From Methylohalobius crimeensis 10Ki (GTDB taxonomy: Bacteria; Pseudomonadota; Gammaproteobacteria; Methylococcales; Methylothermaceae), in the NCBI RefSeq assembly GCF_000421465.1, contig NZ_ATXB01000001.1:248001-312000 (forward strand): a DNA stretch of 64,000 nucleotides. The letters are read 5' to 3'. The notes beneath the pieces are model-generated. The model saw nothing but the letters and a program-made list of their open reading frames with translations, did not search any database and had not been told where the DNA came from. Position numbers and translations under genes: made by a program. This document shows positions 46,791-53,339 of the stretch, one piece after another; position 1 is the first letter of the stretch; each line of letters opens with the position of its first letter.

Positions 46791-47192
46791 ATGACTTCCG
46801 TCATTCAATTCTACGAGCAACTTTCCTCCGCGCCCGACGATAAGACCCGGGCCCGGTTGATCGCCGAGGCTTTCGAGCGGATGGAAGAGCGCTATCCCGA
46901 GGTCAAGGAGTTGGCCACCCAATCCGGCTTGAATGAAACCGAACTGCGTCTCCAGAAGGAGATTGAAACCGTCCGCAAGGAAATCGTCGAGGCCGAAGGC
47001 CGGCTGGCCAAGGAAATCGAGGCTGTCCGCAGGGAGATCGTCGAGGCCGAAGGCCGGCTGGTCAAGGAAATCGAGTCTGTGCGCAAGGAAATCGAGCAGG
47101 TCCGGTCGTCGACGCTGCGTTGGCTGGTCGGTTTGATGACGGGGCAAACGGCTTTGATCATCGCGGCGTTGTTCGCGATCGCGGGGAAATAA
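46791..47192 (+). CDS. Tail-anchored coiled-coil protein with 18-residue repeats (short form)
   Basis: The 133-residue protein starts TSVIQFYEQLSSAPDDKTRA. A long coiled coil follows, built on KEIETVRKEIVEAEGRLA units (two full 54-bp repeats, 46956-47063, plus a partial). A C-terminal membrane helix reads LVGLMTGQTALIIAALFAIA and ends GK. It is near-identical at both ends to the protein at 49916, which has five repeats. The layout resembles DUF1640/CCDC90-like proteins. Function unknown; expected at the inner membrane with the coil in the cytoplasm. Confidence 0.75.
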   Translation: MTSVIQFYEQLSSAPDDKTRARLIAEAFERMEERYPEVKELATQSGLNETELRLQKEIETVRKEIVEAEGRLAKEIEAVRREIVEAEGRLVKEIESVRKEIEQVRSSTLRWLVGLMTGQTALIIAALFAIAGK

Positions 47193-47253
47193 AGCAAAAG
47201 AGAGTAAAAGGATCAGGTCTTGCAATCCAGCGGATTCGTACTAAACTGCCCTT

Positions 47254-47370
47254 ATGGCAAGCCCCCTTCGTATTGAGCGGACGGGCTTTATCACGTGACT
47301 TCGCGCGGGGATCGCCGGGAGGCGGTTTTCCGCGACGATCAGGACCGGCGGGAATGGCTGGCGGCTCAAG
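47254..47370 (+). pseudogene. RAYT N-terminal remnant
   Basis: ATG 47254 starts MASPLRIERTGF. After a 1-nt loss the frame continues YHVTSRGDRREAVFRDDQDR, REWLA: the start of a RAYT gene of the second lineage, unlike the intact one at 38234. It is cut at 47370 and joined to the C-type repeat. A B motif (CAGGTCTTGCAATCC) sits just upstream at 47215-47229. Confidence 0.8.
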
Positions 47371-47462
47371 GGGGGCAGTTCTTTACATTATAGTATTCCC
47401 TGCCTCCCTTCGCATACGAACGGAAATTACTTGTTCAATCCATGATTCGCCAATATCCACTC
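47371..47462 (+). repeat. C-type repeat, long copy
   Basis: GGCAGTTCTTTACATTATAG, CCTGCCTCCCTTCGCATACG, AACGG and TTCAATCCATGATTCG match the reverse complement of 43080-43169, and the first 50 bp match 40521-40570. It follows the RAYT remnant. No coding capacity seen. Confidence 0.6.
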
Positions 47463-47599
47463 GAACCGCTCCCTGTTCTCGCCCCGTTCCACTCTACATA
47501 GCATAGAGGCCGCGCCTTATAGCCTCGCCATGAATGACGGGGTTTTACGGCGCGTTGGGTAAAGAAGTGACCCTAACTGTATTTATAAAAGCGTTTATG
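47463..47599. other. Unassigned stretch
   Basis: I see no supported gene or repeat here; it leads into the HTH fragment at about 47600. Confidence 0.3.
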
Positions 47600-47767
47600 C
47601 TACCTTGCGTAATCCAGATTCAGCGCCATGAGAATGGTTCGATTCAACCCGCCTTGGACGTGCTGCGGCGCCTGGTCGTGGCACTATCGGTCAGCGCGGA
47701 TATGCTGGTCTTCGACCGGAACGAACGCAGACCGGACGAGGACTTGAAGTTGACTTTTGAGGCCTAG
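47600..47767 (+). pseudogene. XRE-family regulator C-terminal fragment
   Basis: The frame reads IQIQRHENGSIQPALDVLRR, LVVALSVSADMLVFDRNERR, PDEDLKLTFEA and TAG. This is the last part of a helix-turn-helix regulator (I-RyE-G--P-ld-L--iA-aL-vs-D-L). The first HTH helices are missing; the start of the apparent frame is unrelated sequence. Likely another antitoxin or regulator relic. Confidence 0.65.
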
Positions 47768-47838
47768 AGTTGATCATTCAGCATCAGGCCAAACGCTGGT
47801 CGGCGGCCTGAAGTGGCTAAGGAAGGAGTAACACAACC

Positions 47839-48054
47839 ATGCACGCCCACGACATCCAGCCCCTGGTCAACAAGCTCAAGGAACTGCCGCCCGAGCGGGT
47901 GGCGAAAGTGGAGGATTTCATTGATTTTCTGAGCAGCCGCGGCCCGGCCGAACGCACCGCCGCCGGCCCGCGCGCGCCGGTCGACCAGGTCGGCCAATGG
48001 CCCGAGGATTTGAGCTTGCGGCGCGATGATATGTATGGCGATAACGGCCGCTGA
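47839..48054 (+). CDS. DUF2281/VapB-like antitoxin
   Basis: The 71-residue protein reads HAHDIQPLVNKLKELPPERV, AKVEDFIDFLSSRG, then RRDDMYGDNGR. This is the DUF2281-type antitoxin with the short L-P-V-DFIDFL helix. GGAAGGAG upstream (47820-47827) is a good ribosome site. Its toxin gene, overlapping at 48035, is cut after about 18 codons, so the antitoxin is an orphan. Confidence 0.75.
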   Translation: MHAHDIQPLVNKLKELPPERVAKVEDFIDFLSSRGPAERTAAGPRAPVDQVGQWPEDLSLRRDDMYGDNGR

Positions 48055-48092
48055 GCAGTCCGCCGACGCGCTGTTCGTCGATACCAATGATA
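48035..48092 (+). pseudogene. VapC N-terminal fragment
   Basis: ATG 48035 reads AITAAEQSADALFVDTN, the beginning of a PIN toxin with its first Asp. The sequence then runs into ACGAATTTGACCCCCTTATT, a B-like repeat tail. The remaining PIN domain is missing. It overlaps the antitoxin end by 20 nt in the usual TA manner. Confidence 0.65.
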
Positions 48093-48106
48093 CGAATTTG
48101 ACCCCC

Positions 48107-48535
48107 TTATTTCAGGGGATCGATATGCCTTAGTCCAGGAAAACGTTTGAAGTCGTTATCGATGGAGCATACCGTGCAGCCATGCTCCAAAGCCAAAGCA
48201 GCGATATGCGCATCGGTGGTCAAGTTGCCGCCGGTTCCGGTTTGATTCAGGAGGTTTCGCAGAATCGCCCAATGGGCGGCGCCGGGTACCAAAGTTGTTG
48301 CCACCGGCTGACTCAACCACTCGTCTACGTAAGCATTGGCCTTTTCCACTGGAAGGGGGCGCTCGAAAATCCGTTTGGAAGTCGCAATGCGCAGAAATGC
48401 CAGCAGAACCACCCAGGGAAATCCCACCCTTTCATTGCCCGACAGGATATCTTCGAACCAGATGCGCGCGGTGGGGTGTGGCGGGAGATCCCGATTGACT
48501 GCATAGAGCAGCAAGTTGGCGTCCACGAGGATCAT
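48107..48535 (-). CDS. vapC: PIN-domain toxin VapC
   Basis: The 142-residue protein reads ILVDANLLLYAVNRDLPPHP (first Asp), VGFPWVVLLAFLRIAT, RPLPVEKANAYVDEWLSQPV, TGGNLTTDAHIAALALEHGC (Asp) and TVCSIDNDFKRFPGL (last acids). This is the common TA system VapC of the VDANLLLYA subgroup. It overlaps its antitoxin by 4 nt. A scrap of such a gene lies at 45327. Confidence 0.9.
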   Translation of the reverse strand: MILVDANLLLYAVNRDLPPHPTARIWFEDILSGNERVGFPWVVLLAFLRIATSKRIFERPLPVEKANAYVDEWLSQPVATTLVPGAAHWAILRNLLNQTGTGGNLTTDAHIAALALEHGCTVCSIDNDFKRFPGLRHIDPLK

Positions 48536-48798
48536 TTGCGCTGCTCGAGCTCGTGAGCGATGGCCGCATCTTCCATCTCCGTGGCCAATTGGAGGGCTTT
48601 GTCCAGGTCGATTCCGGGTCGGGCCGGGCCCATCGTCGCGGGCTGCAGATGATACGGTCGCCCTTTGGGGTGTTTCAATCCCTGTAATCCCGCGTCCAGT
48701 GCCTCATTGACGATTTGCTTGAACGACTTACCGCTGTGGTGGGCGAGTTCCTTGAGCTCTGCGGCGAGTTGATCTTCGATCGTTAAGGTAGTTCGCAT
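48532..48798 (-). CDS. vapB: VapB-type ribbon-helix-helix antitoxin
   Basis: The 88-residue protein starts RTTLTIEDQLAAELKELAHH, SGKSFKQIVNEALDAGLQGL, a ribbon-helix-helix domain. The Pro-rich centre and IDLDKALQLATEMEDAAIAH bind the toxin. It is the first gene of the minus-strand pair. The AT-rich upstream region (48800-48840) should hold the operator, but I see no strong palindrome. Confidence 0.85.
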   Translation of the reverse strand: MRTTLTIEDQLAAELKELAHHSGKSFKQIVNEALDAGLQGLKHPKGRPYHLQPATMGPARPGIDLDKALQLATEMEDAAIAHELEQRK

Positions 48799-48889
48799 AT
48801 TGATTCCTATTCATTTATCATCAAATCATCAATATATTCTTTCAAATGCATCTAGATCAAGGCAAAAAAGAGAAGCGCTGAAGAACGAG

Positions 48890-48960
48890 CGCTGGGGTCA
48901 CGAGACAGGTCTTGCATTCCAACATTCTATGCGTGATTGCAAGACTTGAGACCCCGGTGA
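48890..48960. repeat. B-type REP palindrome
   Basis: GGGGTCACGAGACAGGTCTT, GCATTCCAACATTCTATGCG, TGATTGCAAGACTTGAGACC, CCGGTGA: two facing B motifs forming an imperfect palindrome of about 65 nt, placed between two convergent-spaced vapBC pairs. Confidence 0.65.
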
Positions 48961-48963
48961 CTC

Positions 48964-49365
48964 TTAAGCCTTCGTCCAGTCTTCGAGACGCAGGTCGTCT
49001 ACTTGACTGAAAGCTTGGTCGTTTGTCACTAAAACCGCTTTTGCGTCCAGCGCATGTGCGGCAATCAACAGATCCAGTGAAGCCAGTATCTTGCCTCGAT
49101 GCTCCATCGCAGCTCGCACGGAGCCATAGCGCCTTGCAATGGCGCTATCCCAAGGTAGGACATCAACGCGTAGCAAAAACTCCTTCACCACGGTATGAAG
49201 GCGTTTTGCATTCGGCCGTTTTGCTAACCCAAAACACAATTCACCTTCGGTGATGGCCGATATACAAAGCGAGGACATCGGTACGGTCACCACGTGCCGG
49301 CTGACCGTTGGATGCCCCTTGATCAGATGACTCACTGTATTGGTGTTGAGCATATATCGCTTCAT
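48964..49365 (-). CDS. vapC: VapC with first catalytic Asp changed to Asn
   Basis: The 133-residue protein begins [20 protein letters not shown]. Homologues read MLDTN here, so the first metal-binding Asp is Asn (codon AAC). The other acids are kept: [11 protein letters not shown] (Glu), [20 protein letters not shown] then D. The substitution should weaken or abolish RNase activity. ATG 49365 overlaps the antitoxin stop (ATGA); ATG 49374 is also possible. Confidence 0.85.
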   Translation of the reverse strand: MKRYMLNTNTVSHLIKGHPTVSRHVVTVPMSSLCISAITEGELCFGLAKRPNAKRLHTVVKEFLLRVDVLPWDSAIARRYGSVRAAMEHRGKILASLDLLIAAHALDAKAVLVTNDQAFSQVDDLRLEDWTKA

Positions 49366-49622
49366 TCGCACCATCCTTCAAAGGGGTCGCGTTCCTGAGC
49401 CTCCTGGTTGCGCTCGGTTTCATCCAGGAAGTCGGCCGGTATTTCGGCGCCTTTGAGTGCGTCGAAAAAGGCATCCCAATCCGTCGGTTTGCGGGACAAA
49501 ATCACGTCGCCCGTTTCCGGGTCCCGGCGGATGTAGACTTCCGTGCCTTCGAATCGAAACGCGGCCGGCAAACGCACCGCCTGGCTGCGACCGTTGGAAA
49601 AAAGTTTGGCTGTTTGGCCCAT
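49362..49622 (-). CDS. vapB: VapB antitoxin (AbrB type)
   Basis: The 86-residue protein starts [40 protein letters not shown], an AbrB-like DNA-binding domain. Its toxin-binding part is [20 protein letters not shown]. Its promoter has the nested palindrome at 49634-49666, which includes the AGGAGG-like ribosome site for the minus strand. Confidence 0.88.
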   Translation of the reverse strand: MGQTAKLFSNGRSQAVRLPAAFRFEGTEVYIRRDPETGDVILSRKPTDWDAFFDALKGAEIPADFLDETERNQEAQERDPFEGWCE

Positions 49623-49633
49623 CGCTGCCTCCT

Positions 49634-49666
49634 CTTGAAATGGTATATACCATAATATATTTCAAG
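49634..49666. promoter_or_regulatory. Nested palindromic operator of vapB
   Basis: CTTGAAAT (49634-49641) and ATTTCAAG (49659-49666) are perfect arms. Inside them TGGTATATACCA (49641-49652) is a perfect 12-bp palindrome. The site lies 12 bp upstream of the vapB ATG (49622) and should be the autorepressor target. Confidence 0.6.
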
Positions 49667-49724
49667 GAGGTGGGTATCAATGCATTTTTTTAAACACAAA
49701 AGGCACAAAAAGGGTCTTGCAGGC

Positions 49725-49905
49725 TTTATCATGTCACTTCGCGCCGGGAGCGCCAGGAAGCAGTTTTCCGCGACGATCAGGACCGGCGGGAATGGCTGAC
49801 GCTGTTGGGCGAGGTCTGCGTCCGCTTCAACTGCTACTGTCAGCCGGGCGGTGCACTGGCTCGAAGCGATAGAACGAAAGACTGCTTGATTGCAAAACTT
49901 GACCC
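49725..49905 (+). pseudogene. RAYT with a large internal deletion
   Basis: The frame reads YHVTSRRERQEAVFRDDQDR, REWLTLLGEVCVRFN, the RAYT N terminus. It then jumps to sequence matching the RAYT C terminus at 25514 (GTCAGCCGGGCGGTGCACTG, GCTCGAAG) and ends in GATTGCAAAACTTGACCCC, the B motif. The central catalytic part is deleted. Together the pieces show that B motifs directly follow this RAYT lineage. Confidence 0.78.
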
Positions 49906-49915
49906 CGTGATCCCC

Positions 49916-50458
49916 ATGACATCCGTTATCCAATTTTACGAGCAACTTTCATCCGCGCCTGACGACAAGACGCGGGCCAGGCTGATCGCCGAGGCCTTCG
50001 AGCGGATGGAAGAGCGTTATCCCGAGGTTAGGGATCTGGCCACCCAGTCCGGTTTAAATGAAACCGAGCTGCGTCTTCAAAAAGAAATCGAAATCGTCCG
50101 TAAGGAAATCGCCGAGGCCGAGGGCCGTCTTGCCAAGGAGATCGAAGTCGTCCGCAAGGAAATCGTCGAGGCCGAGGGCCGTCTTGCCAAGGAAATCGAA
50201 ACCGTCCGCAAGGAAATCGTCGAGGCCGAGGGCCGTCTTGCCAAGGAAATCGAAACCGTCCGCAAGGAAGTCGTCGAGGTCGAGGCCCGACTTGCCAAAG
50301 AAATCGAAACCGTCCGCAAGGAAGTGGTCGAAGCCGAGGGCCGTTTGACCAGGGAGATCGAGCAGGTGCGGGCCTCGACCTTGCGCTGGCTGGTGAGCCT
50401 GATGACGGGGCAAACCGCACTGATCATCGCGGCGTTGTTTGCGATCGCGGGAAAATAA
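49916..50458 (+). CDS. Tail-anchored coiled-coil protein with 18-residue repeats (long form)
   Basis: The 180-residue protein has the same N terminus (TSVIQFYEQLSSAPDDKTRA) and C terminus (LMTGQTALIIAALFAIAGK) as the one at 46791. It carries five 54-bp repeats at 50081-50350 (KEIETVRKEIVEAEGRLA type) instead of two. The coil would be about 54 residues, or 8 nm, longer. One membrane helix at the C terminus anchors it. It sits 33 nt before the GT4/Wzz genes. Function unknown. Confidence 0.75.
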   Translation: MTSVIQFYEQLSSAPDDKTRARLIAEAFERMEERYPEVRDLATQSGLNETELRLQKEIEIVRKEIAEAEGRLAKEIEVVRKEIVEAEGRLAKEIETVRKEIVEAEGRLAKEIETVRKEVVEVEARLAKEIETVRKEVVEAEGRLTREIEQVRASTLRWLVSLMTGQTALIIAALFAIAGK

Positions 50459-50491
50459 TGCTTGTGTGCCGCTTTTGAAACGGATATTTCA

Positions 50492-51589
50492 GTGACATTC
50501 CCTGCCGGTGCGGTCTTGCACGACTACTTCGCTATCCGCGGGGGCGGAGAGCGATTGGCCATGACCTTGGCCCAAGGGTTGGAGTGGCCTTTGGTGACCG
50601 GCTTCGTCGCCGACCCCTTGCAACACGAGGGGTGGCCCGGGGGGAATATTCGCTCTCTCGGTGTCGGCGCGAGCCATCCTCTCTCGCGAACCCTGGCCTT
50701 GATCCGGGCATGGCGGCGATGTCGATTGCCCGGGAGGACCGAAGTCGCCTTGTTCAGCGGCTCCTATGCGCCCTTGGCCGCGGCCGGCATGGATCATGTC
50801 CGGACGATTTATTATTGTCATTCGCCTCCCCGGTTTTTGTACGATCAGCGTGCGTTCTTCCTGCAGCGCCTGCCTGTCTGGCAGCGGCCCGGGTTTCTGG
50901 CGCTCTGTGCCTATTTTCGGCGCGGGTACGAGGACGCGATTCGGCGGATGGACCGGGTGGTATGCAATTCCGAGAACGTGCGTGGGCGGCTTCGGCGTTA
51001 TTTGGAGGTGGAAGGGGAGGTGGTCTATCCCCCGGTGGAGACTGGGCGATTCCGTTGGTTGGGGCAGGAAGGGTACTATCTTTCCCTGGCTCGCTTGGAT
51101 CCTTTGAAGCGAGTGGACCGGATCGTTGCGGCGTTCCGGCGAATGCCCGAGCGGAAACTGATCGTGGTGTCCGGCGGCGAGGAGGGTGGGTGGCTTAGGG
51201 AGCTGGCCGAGGGGGCGTCGAACATCCAGTTTGTCGGTTGGGTGGACGATGAGAGGCTTCGACGGTTGATCGGACAGGCGGTGGCGACGATTTATCTTCC
51301 GCGCGAGGAGGATTTCGGCATGTCCCCGGTGGAATCCATGGCGGCGGGCAAGCCGGTGATCGGGGTGGCCGAAGGGGGGGTGCTGGAGACCGTCGTGGAC
51401 GGGAAAACCGGAATTTTGCTGCCTCCGGATCCCTCTCCGGAGGCGATTTGCGAGGCGGTGGAGCAATTGACCCCGGTGCGGGCGAGGGCGATGCGCAAGG
51501 CGTGTGAAATCCGCGCCCGGCGCTTTGATCGCCAGGTGTTTCTGGATAGAATGCGACGCTTGGTTGGGGATGTGTCGAATAACCTTTGA
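50492..51589 (+). CDS. GT4-family glycosyltransferase
   Basis: The 365-residue GT-B enzyme starts AVLHDYFAIRGGGERLAMTL, with GGGER the donor-side Gly loop. It has RTIYYCHSPPRFLYDQ, LSLARLDPLKRVDRIVAAFR, and PREEDFGMSPVESMAAGKPV with the E-x7-E motif. It resembles GT4 mannosyl-type transferases of the WbaZ group. GTG 50492 is preferred; TTG 50462 would add ten residues. Together with Wzz it resumes the polysaccharide locus after the mosaic region. Confidence 0.85.
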   Translation: MTFPAGAVLHDYFAIRGGGERLAMTLAQGLEWPLVTGFVADPLQHEGWPGGNIRSLGVGASHPLSRTLALIRAWRRCRLPGRTEVALFSGSYAPLAAAGMDHVRTIYYCHSPPRFLYDQRAFFLQRLPVWQRPGFLALCAYFRRGYEDAIRRMDRVVCNSENVRGRLRRYLEVEGEVVYPPVETGRFRWLGQEGYYLSLARLDPLKRVDRIVAAFRRMPERKLIVVSGGEEGGWLRELAEGASNIQFVGWVDDERLRRLIGQAVATIYLPREEDFGMSPVESMAAGKPVIGVAEGGVLETVVDGKTGILLPPDPSPEAICEAVEQLTPVRARAMRKACEIRARRFDRQVFLDRMRRLVGDVSNNL

Positions 51590-51612
51590 TAAGCTTGAGG
51601 TTGGCCTAAATA

Positions 51613-52680
51613 ATGGATGACAAAAAAGCGATGCAAGAAGTGCCGCCCGGACAAGGGCAAATGCCGATCATGTATTATCCGCCCGAGGATGAAATCAATC
51701 TGGTGGATCTTTGGCGGGTGCTGGTGCGTCGCCAATGGGTGCTTTGGGTGGTCTTGTTGCTGGCGGTGACCGCCAGTGTGGCGGCGGCGCTACTGTTACC
51801 GAAAAAATACTTCTATCGGGCCAATGTGGAAATCGGTACCGTGCCCGTCAACGGCGATCTGCAATTGGTCGAGGATCCGAATACGGTGCTGGCCAAGGTC
51901 AAGGAAGGGTATGTCGTCAAGGCTCGTTCGGATCTGATCGCCCGCCAGCCGGAATATGAAGGCCTTGAAGTTGAAGCCCGGCTTCCGAAGGGAAGTCAAA
52001 TGCTGGTAATAGAGGGGAAGGGGCCCAAGAAGGATCAGTCGGTTTACTTGGGAGTGATCAACGAGGCGCTCGATCTGTTGTTCAAGGACCACCAGCGCAT
52101 GCTCGATATCGCCCGCACCGAGTTCGAAGCGCGTCTGCAGGCGGAGAAGAGTCGGGTGCAGCAGCTCGAGGATCAGAAGACGGTGCTTGCCGCGGAACTG
52201 GAACGCTTGGACGATCTGGATGCTTTGTTGAAGGACGAGATCCAGCAGCTTCGGGAGCGCTTGGAGGCGTCCCGCGCGCGGTATGCCCGAATCGCCACGG
52301 TGAAGGATGCTTCCGCCGCCATGACGATGCTTTTGGTGGACAATCAGATTCAAGAGGATAATCAGCGGCTTCAGGCGCTGCAAGAGCGGCTATTGATCGG
52401 CCAGAAGAATCGCCGCGAGGAATTGAAGAAGCAGATCGCCGATACCGAACGGTCGATTCAGGTGCAGAAATTGAAGGTGACCCAAGCCGAGACCAACTTG
52501 GAAAACATGCGCATGACCCGGGCCATCGTTCCGCCGATGCGATCTCCCGCACCGGTGGGGATCTCTCGGAAAATGATCGTGGCTTTGGGGTTGGTGTTGG
52601 GGCTTTTTGTCGGGGTGATGGCGGTTTTCTTCGCCGAATTTTTGTCCAAAGCAGGTGAGGCGGAAGCAGCGGAGAGTTGA
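51613..52680 (+). CDS. Wzz/GumC-type chain-length determinant
   Basis: The 355-residue protein has INLVDLWRVLVRRQWVLWVV, a first membrane helix at about 42-65, and a long periplasmic coiled coil (about 150-300). A second membrane helix (MIVALGLVLGLFVGVMAVFF) is preceded by the Pro-rich PPMRSPAPVGIS. This is the Wzz domain and fold. No tyrosine-kinase domain follows, so it is the short polysaccharide co-polymerase type. It would set polymer length for the Wzy proteins. Confidence 0.88.
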   Translation: MDDKKAMQEVPPGQGQMPIMYYPPEDEINLVDLWRVLVRRQWVLWVVLLLAVTASVAAALLLPKKYFYRANVEIGTVPVNGDLQLVEDPNTVLAKVKEGYVVKARSDLIARQPEYEGLEVEARLPKGSQMLVIEGKGPKKDQSVYLGVINEALDLLFKDHQRMLDIARTEFEARLQAEKSRVQQLEDQKTVLAAELERLDDLDALLKDEIQQLRERLEASRARYARIATVKDASAAMTMLLVDNQIQEDNQRLQALQERLLIGQKNRREELKKQIADTERSIQVQKLKVTQAETNLENMRMTRAIVPPMRSPAPVGISRKMIVALGLVLGLFVGVMAVFFAEFLSKAGEAEAAES

Positions 52681-52721
52681 ACGAATCAAGGGCAATCACA
52701 TGGTTTTTGCCCTTCTTTTCC

Positions 52722-53129
52722 TCACATCCATTTTCCGGCCGCGATGATCAGCCCGCCCACCGTCGCGATGAAACCGATCAGCCACAGAAAATGGCGATCG
52801 TGGCGTTTGAGCATCTCGTCGAAGCGTTTATCCACTTGCTCGAAGCGTTTATCCACTTGCTCGAAGCGTTTATCCACTTGCTCGAAGCGGGCTATCATAT
52901 CCTCGCGCAATTCCTGCTGACGCTGCTCCATCAGCTCGAAGCGCCTTTCCATGTGCACGAAGCCCTGCTGCATGAGTTCGCGCTGGTGCCTGAGCTCTTC
53001 TTCCACTCGCACCATCCGCTCGCGCAGTTCGATTTCATACACCACCGGCGGTTTGCCGAGACTCTGCTCGGTCAGCCACTCGCTCAGATGTTTTTTGATG
53101 AAGTCGATGTCTTCTTGGGTTAGCGTCAT
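52722..53129 (-). CDS. Tail-anchored coiled-coil protein with heptad tandem repeats
   Basis: The 135-residue protein reads IDFIKKHLSEWLTEQ at the start. A coiled coil includes three FEQVDKR repeats (21-bp units at 52821-52883). A C-terminal membrane helix reads FLWLIGFIATVGGLIIAAG and ends KWM. It has the same layout as the proteins at 46791 and 49916 without sequence identity. It is convergent to wzz. Function unknown. Confidence 0.7.
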   Translation of the reverse strand: MTLTQEDIDFIKKHLSEWLTEQSLGKPPVVYEIELRERMVRVEEELRHQRELMQQGFVHMERRFELMEQRQQELREDMIARFEQVDKRFEQVDKRFEQVDKRFDEMLKRHDRHFLWLIGFIATVGGLIIAAGKWM

Positions 53130-53225
53130 GAAGTGTGTATATTCAGAATCTTATTGAAAGATAACATGTCCCGGGGTGAACGACAACGAGGGTCGGGGCG
53201 ACTGCAGGGTCGGGTCTGGTAATCC

Positions 53226-53325
53226 GACACTTCACGCGGGGATCGCCGGGAGGCGGTTTTCCGTGACGATCAGGACCGGTAGGAATGGCTGACGCTCTTG
53301 GGCGAGGTCTGTGCCCGCTTCTCGG
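53226..53325 (+). pseudogene. RAYT N-terminal remnant
   Basis: The frame reads TSRGDRREAVFRDDQDR, then TAG, then EWLTLLGEVCARF: the second RAYT lineage again, with CGG changed to TAG. Only this short piece is left. A degenerate GGGTCGGGTCTGG, related to the B motif, lies just before it at about 53208. Confidence 0.78.
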
Positions 53326-53339
53326 GCCTATTCAGCAAT

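Noticed and set aside
50081-50350. CRISPR or satellite from the 54-bp repeats
   Set aside because: The repeats keep the reading frame, encode coiled-coil units and have no spacers; they are part of a gene.
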